From positions 1 through 28,202 of the forward strand of contig CALICC010000117.1 in assembly GCA_938049325.1 (NCBI GenBank): DNA of 28,202 nt. The letters run 5' to 3'. This document shows, piece after piece, positions 1 to 7,228 of the stretch (position 1 is its first letter; each line of letters opens with the position of its first letter). The translations under genes and the position numbers were made by a program. The stretch is from an uncultured Ilumatobacter sp. (GTDB lineage: Bacteria > Actinomycetota > Acidimicrobiia > Acidimicrobiales > Ilumatobacteraceae). The notes beneath the pieces are model-generated. The model saw nothing but the letters and a program-made list of their open reading frames with translations, searched no databases and had not been told where the DNA came from.

Positions 1-997
1 TGATGCAGATGGACCGGTCCTCGGCGGGTGTGAAGATTGCCGTGAGCACGATGTTCTCGACGAGCCCGGCCGACAGCGCCGCACCGACCTGATCGCACAC
101 CAGGTTGTAGACCGTTGCTGACGTTGTGTTGGCTTGGAACGTGCGCACGCCCGACAGTTGGGCGTACCGGCCGTCTCCGGCACCGCTCGACTCCCACCGC
201 TGGATGTATGGACCATCGAGTTCCGTGCCCGTCGTGATCGAACACCGCAACTCCTCATCGGGAACACCATCGTCAACCGCCGTCGTGGAGAACACGGTCA
301 CGCTGCCCGGTGCCGGACTCCGCACCAAGACCGAGGCCACCACCTCGTCATCTGCGCCGACCATGACCGACGCCTCGTAAGCGGTGACCGCGAATGGCTG
401 CGAGCTGGCGAGGCTGGCGACCTGCTCTTCGAGTGCCTCGACCTTCTCGGTCAGCTCCGGACCGCCGCCCGCCACGGTGTAGCCCACGACGTCGACGAGG
501 ACGTCGGTGGTGAAGCCGGCCTGGCCGAGCGCGTCGTAGGAGATCTCGATCTTGCCGGCGTCGGGCCCAGTCGTCGGAACTTCAACCTGCACTGCGTTCG
601 GGGCGGTCTGGCCCGCCTCGAAATTCAGGCTCGAGGTCGACGGGCTCCCCGCAGCGTTTGCCGGACGCACCGAGATGAAGCCATCGGCTTGTGCACGAAC
701 CGCCGTGACGTTCAGGAGTACGCCGGTCGCTCCCTCGGGAACAACGGTCGTGTCGCCGGTCGAGGTCGGGATCTCGCCTGTGACCTGGAGATCTTGCGCG
801 ACCGGAGATGCGAACGGTCCCGCAAGACCGAGGTCAGTGCCATCGCGTGTGTCGAGAATTCGCGCTGGTTCGATCAGTACCGTCGACGATGGGGGCGAAG
901 CAGCGTGCGTCACCAGCACCCCGCCAGCACCGATCGTGACGGCCACGGCAGCGCCGATCGAGGCCCACCGCGTCCGCAACAGTTGTGGGGTCTTCAT
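1..997 (-). CDS. Secreted LDTR/VDVVGY-domain surface protein (3' end outside window)
   Basis: The minus-strand frame stays open from an ATG at 997 to the window edge, giving at least 332 residues; the C-terminus is missing. The start is supported by a clear Shine-Dalgarno (AGGGAG, complement of 1005-1010) seven bases upstream. Residues 1-33 look like a signal peptide (basic MKTPQLLRTR, then a hydrophobic stretch ending HAAS). Residues about 43-174 form a domain with ARILDTRDG near the start, GATGVLLNVTAV in the middle, SLNFEAGQ, and LVDVVGY at the end. I recognise this pattern from secreted actinobacterial proteins, where it often occurs in repeats; its function is not known to me. A short heptad-like stretch (about 180-200, ELTEKVEALEEQVASL) may be a coiled coil, followed by a beta-rich region with paired cysteines. 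It lies 88 bases downstream of the SARP regulator on the same strand. Confidence 0.85.
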   Translation of the reverse strand, partial: MKTPQLLRTRWASIGAAVAVTIGAGGVLVTHAASPPSSTVLIEPARILDTRDGTDLGLAGPFASPVAQDLQVTGEIPTSTGDTTVVPEGATGVLLNVTAVRAQADGFISVRPANAAGSPSTSSLNFEAGQTAPNAVQVEVPTTGPDAGKIEISYDALGQAGFTTDVLVDVVGYTVAGGGPELTEKVEALEEQVASLASSQPFAVTAYEASVMVGADDEVVASVLVRSPAPGSVTVFSTTAVDDGVPDEELRCSITTGTELDGPYIQRWESSGAGDGRYAQLSGVRTFQANTTSATVYNLVCDQVGAALSAGLVENIVLTAIFTPAEDRSICI

Positions 998-1004
998 CTT
1001 TCAT

Positions 1005-1010
1005 CTCCCT
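1005..1010 (-). promoter_or_regulatory. Ribosome binding site deciding the start at 997
   Basis: The minus strand reads AGGGAG seven bases before the ATG at 997. Another ATG at 1004 is in a different frame. This is one of the few clear Shine-Dalgarno sequences in the window. Confidence 0.7.
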
Positions 1011-1021
1011 TGTGTGAGCCG

Positions 1022-1072
1022 TGCCGCTGATCGGCAGGGTCATGACCACAAGGCGTGAGGCGCGACCTCACG
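1022..1072. promoter_or_regulatory. Cluster of three inverted repeats between SARP regulator and secreted protein gene
   Basis: Three perfect inverted repeats sit within 51 bases: TGCCG/CGGCA with a 5-nt loop (1022-1036), the 10-bp palindrome GGTCATGACC (1038-1047), and CGTGAGG/CCTCACG with a 5-nt loop (1054-1072). The last lies 13 bases past the regulator stop codon and could be a terminator or attenuator, though no run of U follows. The others could be operator sites for the downstream gene. Function is inferred from position only. Confidence 0.4.
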
Positions 1073-1085
1073 ATGTGAGATTGCT

Positions 1086-3932
1086 CTAGGTCGGGACCGA
1101 ATTGAGCGCGGCCGCGAGACCGAACGATGCGCCATCTGCACGTGCGATCGTCCAGTCGTCGGGTGCCATCGACGCTCGCGTCGCCTCGACTGTTTGATCG
1201 AAGATCTCCTGCGAACTCGCTGGTGCGAAGAACCCTGTCGCGTCGCACAGCCCGTCGAACCAACCCGTGAGCAGCGCCACCGAACGCTGATCGTCGTCGG
1301 CGAGCGCGCACGCCGCGGCGATCGGCAGGGCAAGCGCGACCGCATGCGCATCGAAGCGACGAATGCTGCTTTCGAGGACGGCGCGTGCTTCGGTACGCGC
1401 CGTCGCCAGGTCACCCATCAGGTAGCGGATCACGGTGGTGGCCGTACGCCCTTCGGTCGCCGGTCGCTTGAAGTCGGTCACGACGAACTCGTCGGCGCGC
1501 CGAGCGAGCACCAGCCCTGCTTCGGGCGAGCCCGACAGCGCTCGCATCATGGCTTGACCGCGCAATGCGTGCGCGGCGAACGAGGTGTCGTCCAATTCGA
1601 GCGCCACCTCGTGTTGCTCGGCGAAGTAGTCGGCGCATGACTCGTGATCGCCCATGAACCACGCCGACGTCGCGGCGATTTCCAGCGCGGCGATCCGCAT
1701 GCGCCCGACGGTCCAGTCGTCCGCGAGGCAGCTGAGAATTGCCTCGCGGGTTCTGTCCAGCTCGCCGAGGCCGAAGTGGTGTCCGGCACGAACGATGTGG
1801 AGGTTGCGGGCGTCGATCGGCTCGAGGATGCGGAGGGCATCGCCCGTGAACCGGGCCAACTCGTTGAACGCGCCGTGGTCGAACGACACCATGCCGAGCA
1901 GTGCGCTGGCGTGACCGACCGAGAGCGGATCTGCTGCGTGATGGATGCGCAGTACTCGCCGCAACCGGTCGCGCGCCTCGCCGACGCGGCCCGCGCCATA
2001 CCAGGCCGTGGCGACAGAAGTGGCGAGTGCGATGTCGCGGGCCGGGTCACCTGGTGAACGCTCGATTCGATCGAGCGCAGCGAGTACTTCATCGCCGACC
2101 GAGTCGAGGCGCAGCGCCGGGTGTGGCGTCGTCACATGGTCGATTGCTGCTCGTCGAACCAATCCGGCGTGCCGGCGCTCGAGTTCGTTCGCGCGGCCGG
2201 CGGTGTCGAGGCGCTGTCGGCAGTGCTGGCGGATCGTGTCGAGCATGCGATACCGAACCGGACCGTTGGTCGACATCGTGAGCAAGCTGCGATCGACCAG
2301 GTCGGCGACGGCGATCCCGACCTCCACGGGGTCGGCGTGCTTCGCCATCAGCTGGTTGATCGCAGCAAGGGGTACCGAGCCCGCGAATATCGAGCACGCC
2401 TCGAGCACCTCGAGTGAACGCTCATCGAGCGCGGCGATGCTGGACGAGACCAACACGTCGAGGCTGCGGTGTCGTTCAGGCAGGTCGGCGGGCGCCGAAA
2501 ACGAGGAGTCGTCGGGCGCCGACAGGATCTCGTCGATGCTGACGGTGCGAAGGCGAAACGCCGCGAGTTGCAGCGCGAGTGGGAGTCCGTCGAGCCGGTT
2601 GTGGAGCTCGACGAGCGCGTCGGCATTCGCCTCCGTCATCGTGATGCTGCCGTCCGCTGTGAGCATGCGCAGGCCGGGATGTGTGGCGACCTCTCCCACC
2701 GATCCCGCTGCTGGTTCGAACGGCTGGACACGCACGAGGTGTTCGGCCGTGATCTTCAGACTGCGTTGGCTGGTGACGAGTAAGTGGGCGGTGCCCGCCT
2801 GAACCAGCGCGCCCGCCGCCTCGGAGAAGTCGTCGGGGAGTTGCTCGCAGTTGTCGAGAATGAGGAGCGAGGTCGTTGACGAAGCCGCACCAGCGAGGGT
2901 CGTGAGTCGATCGGTGAGTGGGTCTCCGTTCACGCCGAACGCGTCTTCGATGTACGTCAGGGCTTCATCGGTGCTGGAAGCGGTCGAGAGGTCGATGAAG
3001 ACCGATCCGTCGAACACGGTGCCGACCGCTTGGGCGAGTCGGGTCTTGCCGACACCACCCGGACCCGTGAGTGTGACGAGTCGATGCGTTTGGAGTGCGC
3101 TGATCACATGCTCGATGTCGTCGTTGCGCCCATAGATCGCGCCGCGGTCGTGCACGGGCGGAGGTCGGCTGGGGTGGCTCGTCGCGGGCTGTGTCTCGAC
3201 CTCGTGGTTGAGGATCTGATGTTCGAGTTCGCGGAGCTCTGGAGTCGGATCGAGACCGAGTTCGTCAAGGAGTCGGCGGCGCAGCGCAGCGGCAACGTCG
3301 AGCGCGGCGGTCTGGTCGCCATCTTGGTAGAGGACGCGCATCAAGATGCCGGTCAGCTGCTCGTTGTACGGATGGGCGCCGAGGTCGGCGCGCACGTTGT
3401 CGACCACGGCTCGGCCGCGTCCGTCGCGCAGCGCTCGCTCGTAGTGGCCGATCGCTGTGGCGAGGTGCACCCGTCGCAGCTCGGTCGCCGTGCTGATCGC
3501 CCACGGTTCGTCGACGTACTCGGCAAATGGTGGGTCGTTCCAGAGGCTCAATGCCGTATCGGCCGCTGAGACAGAATCGGTGGCTTCGGCGTCGGCAGCT
3601 GCGTCGAGGAACGCGGTGATGTCGAGTTCGTCGCGGGGGAGGGCGAGCACGTAGGCGCCCGGCTCGTGACGCAGACAACTGCTCTCCGCACGAGGTGCGA
3701 GGTCGGGTTCGAAGATGCGTCGAATCTTGGAGATGTGGACCTGGATCGACGCTTCAGCCGAGCGCGGCGGCTCATCGGGCCACAGCGCATCGACCAGGCG
3801 GTCGATCGAGACACGTTGCCCAGGGTGCGCGCCGAGCAGTGCGAGGATGACCCGGAGCCGCGGTGCAGTCACGAGTTGCGTCGAACCAGACACGGGGCCC
3901 GCCTCGATGGTTCCGAGCAGCCGGAGCATCAT
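1086..3932 (-). CDS. AfsR/SARP-family transcriptional regulator with NB-ARC ATPase and C-terminal helical repeats
   Basis: This is a 948-residue multidomain regulator of the type that controls secondary metabolism or development in actinobacteria. Residues about 1-98 form an OmpR-type winged-helix DNA-binding domain (RVSIDRLVDALWPDEPP, then VHISKIRRIFEPD). Residues about 105-245 form a bacterial transcriptional activation domain (ELDITAFLDAA...LGLDPTPELRELE). Residues about 265-520 form an NB-ARC/STAND ATPase with Walker A GPGGVGKT at 290-297, Walker B LLILDNCE at 356-363, and GLPLALQL at 449-456. The remaining ~400 residues are alanine-rich helical, TPR-like. The length fits AfsR-type proteins rather than short SARPs. 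A possible -10 TATCGT lies eight bases before the ATG. The gene is divergent from the methyltransferase gene and just upstream of the secreted protein gene; target genes cannot be named from the window. A second ATG at 3929 is an equally possible start. Confidence 0.93.
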   Translation of the reverse strand: MMLRLLGTIEAGPVSGSTQLVTAPRLRVILALLGAHPGQRVSIDRLVDALWPDEPPRSAEASIQVHISKIRRIFEPDLAPRAESSCLRHEPGAYVLALPRDELDITAFLDAAADAEATDSVSAADTALSLWNDPPFAEYVDEPWAISTATELRRVHLATAIGHYERALRDGRGRAVVDNVRADLGAHPYNEQLTGILMRVLYQDGDQTAALDVAAALRRRLLDELGLDPTPELRELEHQILNHEVETQPATSHPSRPPPVHDRGAIYGRNDDIEHVISALQTHRLVTLTGPGGVGKTRLAQAVGTVFDGSVFIDLSTASSTDEALTYIEDAFGVNGDPLTDRLTTLAGAASSTTSLLILDNCEQLPDDFSEAAGALVQAGTAHLLVTSQRSLKITAEHLVRVQPFEPAAGSVGEVATHPGLRMLTADGSITMTEANADALVELHNRLDGLPLALQLAAFRLRTVSIDEILSAPDDSSFSAPADLPERHRSLDVLVSSSIAALDERSLEVLEACSIFAGSVPLAAINQLMAKHADPVEVGIAVADLVDRSLLTMSTNGPVRYRMLDTIRQHCRQRLDTAGRANELERRHAGLVRRAAIDHVTTPHPALRLDSVGDEVLAALDRIERSPGDPARDIALATSVATAWYGAGRVGEARDRLRRVLRIHHAADPLSVGHASALLGMVSFDHGAFNELARFTGDALRILEPIDARNLHIVRAGHHFGLGELDRTREAILSCLADDWTVGRMRIAALEIAATSAWFMGDHESCADYFAEQHEVALELDDTSFAAHALRGQAMMRALSGSPEAGLVLARRADEFVVTDFKRPATEGRTATTVIRYLMGDLATARTEARAVLESSIRRFDAHAVALALPIAAACALADDDQRSVALLTGWFDGLCDATGFFAPASSQEIFDQTVEATRASMAPDDWTIARADGASFGLAAALNSVPT

Positions 3933-3940
3933 CGTTTCCG

Positions 3941-3946
3941 ACGATA
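3941..3946 (-). promoter_or_regulatory. Candidate -10 element for SARP regulator
   Basis: TATCGT on the minus strand, eight bases before the ATG at 3932. No convincing -35 was found. It fits the window-wide TANNNT pattern. Confidence 0.4.
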
Positions 3947-4040
3947 GTGGGGTGCGTGTCGTGCGGATTCCTCAGATCGCGAGCGCCTGGACGACGCGGA
4001 ACGCATCTCCGGATCACCAGCTCACGGCGCGCTGCGTGCG

Positions 4041-5060
4041 ATGGTGGATGACGTGGCGCTCTCGCAATCAACCCCTCGTGGCGGCCCTGTCCCCTTCGAG
4101 CGATTCATGGAAACTGCGCTCTACGGGCCCGACGGGTTCTACACGTCGGGTGGCATGGCAGGCCGACGTGGTGACTTTCTCACCTCCCCCGAGGTCGGGC
4201 CGCTGTTTGGCGCGGTTGTCGCCCGATACCTCGACGCCGAATGGCGGCGCCTCGGTGAACCTGCTCGGTTCACCGTCGTCGATGCCGGAGCCGGCCCCGG
4301 CACGCTGGCGCGCACGGTGCTTGCGGCGGCCCCAGCGTGTGCCGCCGCGTTGCGATACATCGCGGTCGAGGTGTCGGATGCGCAGCGGGCCAAGCATCCG
4401 GAGGGCGTCGAGTCGATGTCGGCGATGCCGAACGAACCGTTCGTCGGTGTCGTGGTCGCGAACGAACTCCTCGACAACCTGCCGTTTCGGCTCGCCGTGT
4501 TCGACAACGGATGGCGCGAAGCGTTTGTCGTGAGCGCGCCGGATGGATCGTTCGTCGAACAGTTGAGCGCCCGCTTCGATCCGCTTCCCGCCGCACTGCC
4601 GAACAACGCGACGCACGGCTCGCGCGCGCCACTCGTCGAACGGGCCGCGAAGTGGGTTGAAGAGGCACGTGAGGTCGTGAGTGCTGGATCGGTGCTCGTG
4701 CTCGACTACGGCGCTGCGTCGACCATCGAGCTCATCGACCGCCCATGGCGCGAGTGGTTGCGGACCTTCCGAGGCAACGCGCGTGGCGGCCACTATCTCA
4801 GCGATGTCGGTGGACAAGACATCACGACCGACGTGCCCTTCGACCAACTGCGCGAGCCCGACGCCGTGCGAACGCAGGCACAATTCCTGCAATTGCACGG
4901 CATCGACCAACTCGTCGACGAGGGCCGGAGGTTCTGGAGCGAGCATGCGTCGAGTCCCGGCCTCCAAGCAATGAAGATGCGCAGCCGCGTGAGCGAGGCC
5001 GAAGCGTTGCTCGAGCCTGCCGGGCTCGGTGGCTTCCTCGTTGCCGAGTGGCGTGCGTGA
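4041..5060 (+). CDS. SAM-dependent methyltransferase, MidA/NDUFAF7 (DUF185) family
   Basis: The 339-residue protein matches the MidA/NDUFAF7 class I methyltransferases. In mitochondria, members methylate an arginine of a complex I subunit; the bacterial substrate is generally unknown. Visible signatures are the N-terminal YGPDGFYTSGG and GDFLTSPEVGPLFG (about 28-57), the SAM-binding loop VDAGAGPG (80-87), and ANELLDNLPFR (140-150), the family's conserved N-E-(L/F)-D-x-L-P block. The C-terminus carries the expected DYGA and RGGHYLSDVGGQDITTDV segments. The start is not well fixed: neither a Shine-Dalgarno nor a TANNNT element precedes the ATG, and nothing upstream is better. It is divergent from the SARP gene across 108 bases, in which I see no other feature. 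Confidence 0.9.
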   Translation: MVDDVALSQSTPRGGPVPFERFMETALYGPDGFYTSGGMAGRRGDFLTSPEVGPLFGAVVARYLDAEWRRLGEPARFTVVDAGAGPGTLARTVLAAAPACAAALRYIAVEVSDAQRAKHPEGVESMSAMPNEPFVGVVVANELLDNLPFRLAVFDNGWREAFVVSAPDGSFVEQLSARFDPLPAALPNNATHGSRAPLVERAAKWVEEAREVVSAGSVLVLDYGAASTIELIDRPWREWLRTFRGNARGGHYLSDVGGQDITTDVPFDQLREPDAVRTQAQFLQLHGIDQLVDEGRRFWSEHASSPGLQAMKMRSRVSEAEALLEPAGLGGFLVAEWRA

Positions 5061-5106
5061 CGGTGCCGCCGAGCTGAGCGCGGTCGACGACTTCGTGGGG
5101 AGTTCA

Positions 5107-5121
5107 CCCCATGGAATGGGG
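5107..5121. terminator. Small hairpin downstream of MidA-type gene
   Basis: CCCCAT/ATGGGG with a 3-nt loop, 47 bases past the methyltransferase stop and 36 bases before the next start. There is no U-run, so it may be a weak terminator or an operator. Confidence 0.35.
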
Positions 5122-5144
5122 ATGTTCGTTTGATGCGGCGCGAA

Positions 5145-5150
5145 TAGGGT
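5145..5150 (+). promoter_or_regulatory. Candidate -10 element, leaderless start at 5157
   Basis: TAGGGT ends six bases before the ATG at 5157, so transcription would start at or near the start codon. The -35 is not obvious. Confidence 0.45.
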
Positions 5151-5156
5151 GACTTC

Positions 5157-7172
5157 ATGACTGAGCCGACTCCTCACGACGGACAGCAGCCGGCGGAGCC
5201 GCCTCGGATTCCAGAGCAGCGAGCTGATCACGCGTACACCGGCGAGCGAGAAGGTGACGACGACACGCCGCAGCGCGGGATGGTGCGTCCCGATCAAGAT
5301 GCGGACGGTGAGACCGCCGACCGCGGGGCTTCAGCGCACCCTCCGGCGGAGCCCACCACGGCGATTGCGGCCGCGGCCGCCGGAGTTTCCGCTCAGCAAC
5401 CGCCGCCGCCCGGCCAACCTACGCCGCCGGTGACGCCGGGCCAGCCCGCGCCGCCCGCAGGCGCTCCGGCGTCGCAGCCTGGACAATACGGCACGGGCCA
5501 GCAGGGTCAGGCGCCGCTGGCCGCGGGCGGCGGTCAGCATCAGCCATTCGGCAGCGCCGGTCAGCCGCCTTCAGGTCCGGGTGGACCCGGCTACGGCGGC
5601 CAGCCTCCGGGCGGTCCTGGTGGGCCTCCGCCCAGCTCGCCGGATTCACCGAAGAAGAAGAGCGGGTTGCTGGTCGCAGGGCTCATCGCGCTCGTTGTCG
5701 CGCTGATGGGGGCGTTGACGTTCGTCGTGACGCAGATCGGTGGTGACGACGAGGGAGCCGACGATCCACCCGACACTCGGCCCGAGGACGAAGAAGACGA
5801 GCCGGACGACACGCAGCCGCCAGACACCGAACCGCCGCCGACCGACCCGCCCACCGACGGCAGCGTGGACGGCGTGTTCGTGCGTATCGATGCGCGGACC
5901 GACATGATCCCCGACGAGGACATTCAGGCAACGCTGGCGGAAATCGGGCTGGCCTCGGGCGACAACCCGGTCTCGACGACCGATGCTGTCCGCAACCTCT
6001 GCGCGGCGCTCCCCATCGACGAACCGGCGTCTGCGAGCGCGGAGTGGACTCGTGACTCGGCGCCGATCTCATCTGGCGTGACCCGCGTCCTCGAGGCGCC
6101 AGCGGACGGCAACTGCATCAACAACAACGGCGAGCCGCTACAAGATGGTGCGTACGAAGTGTCGTTCACCGACAACGGCGGTGGGATGACCACCGTTGCG
6201 TTGTTCACGATCGGCGCAGCGACGGTGACCCAGAGCTTCACGAACGACACGGAGGCTGATCTCTGCACGGTCGACGTCGGCCCGACATCGGCGGGCTTTT
6301 ATCAAGCATTCGAGCTGCCCTCCGGTGAGCCCCTGGCGCCAGGGGACTCGATTCTGATCGACGTTGCCGACGTCGAACACGAGGCGCGCGGACTCGACTG
6401 CGACGGGGAGCCGAGAGAGAGCTTCTTCTTCACGCCGACCGACGGCGATGTCAGCCTCACCGATGGCTCGCTCATCGAGTTGGTCCCCGAGACCACGACG
6501 ACCACCACGACGACAGCGCCGCCGGTGGTCGAGCTCACCGACTTCGAGCTCAACTCCCTCGATGGAGAGATCGGGTCCCTCGACGTGGCGATCGCGTCTC
6601 CTGCCGAGCAGGCAGTGGTACTCGACATCCTCGCGTCGTCGGAAGAACGCCTGCGGTTGGCCACCACCGACACGTCGCTGGCGCTCTGTGCTGCCTGGCC
6701 GGTCGACGGTGCTCTCGCGGCCGATGTCGTCTGGGAGTTCAATCGTGTCGAGGTGGCCCGCCTCCCGGCAACCGTGGTCGATGGTGTCATCGGCGTCTGC
6801 GTTCCTCCCGGCGGTGCCGAATTCGACGAAGGCGCGTACCAGGCGTATCTCCAGCGCGGCGAGATCATCTCCTCGGTCGAGACGTTCACGGTCGGCCGCG
6901 AAGAGACCCAGCTCGCGTTCCGCAACGACACCGGGATGGAGATCTGCGAGGTGGGGTTCAGTCCGAACCTCACCAATTGGTACTCGTTCTACGAGTTCGC
7001 CGAGTCGAGCGATTTTGAAGGTGCGCTGCAGCCGGGTGACACGTTCACCATCGTCGCTCCGTTCATCGAGAACGATATTCGTGCTCGAGACTGCGACGGA
7101 AACAACGTGTCAGAAGCCTTTGACATCCCTCCGACCGACCAATTGCTCAACCTCACCACCGGCTTGCCCTAG
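5157..7172 (+). CDS. Membrane-anchored protein with proline/glycine-rich N-terminus and duplicated four-cysteine ectodomain
   Basis: The function of this 671-residue protein is unknown. Residues 1-160 are a hydrophilic, then Pro/Gly/Gln-rich, probably disordered cytoplasmic segment. KKKSGLLVAGLIALVVALMG begins a single membrane span (about 169-193). An acidic Pro/Thr linker (195-235) leads to two related extracytoplasmic domains, about 245-437 and 470-668, separated by a threonine run (446-453). Each domain has LCAA(L/W)P(I/V)D, a Trp, a second Cys, G-A-Y, F-T-(I/V)-G, a T-Q-x-(A/S)-F-x-N-D-T block followed by Cys, L-x-PGD, and a final (D/R)-x-CDG. Cysteines at 282/320/370/415 and 511/548/597/646 have nearly the same spacing, suggesting two disulfides per domain. 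The layout (disordered cytoplasmic tail, one span, exposed domains) fits a surface or cell-wall protein. It appears to have its own promoter and sits upstream of acetyl-CoA synthetase. Confidence 0.85.
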   Translation: MTEPTPHDGQQPAEPPRIPEQRADHAYTGEREGDDDTPQRGMVRPDQDADGETADRGASAHPPAEPTTAIAAAAAGVSAQQPPPPGQPTPPVTPGQPAPPAGAPASQPGQYGTGQQGQAPLAAGGGQHQPFGSAGQPPSGPGGPGYGGQPPGGPGGPPPSSPDSPKKKSGLLVAGLIALVVALMGALTFVVTQIGGDDEGADDPPDTRPEDEEDEPDDTQPPDTEPPPTDPPTDGSVDGVFVRIDARTDMIPDEDIQATLAEIGLASGDNPVSTTDAVRNLCAALPIDEPASASAEWTRDSAPISSGVTRVLEAPADGNCINNNGEPLQDGAYEVSFTDNGGGMTTVALFTIGAATVTQSFTNDTEADLCTVDVGPTSAGFYQAFELPSGEPLAPGDSILIDVADVEHEARGLDCDGEPRESFFFTPTDGDVSLTDGSLIELVPETTTTTTTTAPPVVELTDFELNSLDGEIGSLDVAIASPAEQAVVLDILASSEERLRLATTDTSLALCAAWPVDGALAADVVWEFNRVEVARLPATVVDGVIGVCVPPGGAEFDEGAYQAYLQRGEIISSVETFTVGREETQLAFRNDTGMEICEVGFSPNLTNWYSFYEFAESSDFEGALQPGDTFTIVAPFIENDIRARDCDGNNVSEAFDIPPTDQLLNLTTGLP

Positions 7173-7215
7173 CTGGAGTGCGATGGCGGCTCCTGGTGAG
7201 CCGATCGTCGTGATC

Positions 7216-7221
7216 TACGAT
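7216..7221 (+). promoter_or_regulatory. Candidate -10 element for acetyl-CoA synthetase gene
   Basis: TACGAT ends seven bases before the ATG at 7229. A weak -35-like TGGTGA (7194-7199) lies 16 bases upstream. It predicts a leaderless mRNA; no Shine-Dalgarno is present. Confidence 0.5.
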
Positions 7222-7228
7222 CGGCGCC

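Noticed and set aside
134..1030. Plus-strand open frame of 298 codons
   Set aside because: Arg-rich, no recognisable domain, and fully antisense to the minus-strand secreted protein gene, which has a signal peptide, a ribosome site and known motifs.
4068..5297. Minus-strand open frame of 409 codons over the MidA-type gene
   Set aside because: Composition is that of an antisense shadow; the plus strand carries clear methyltransferase motifs.
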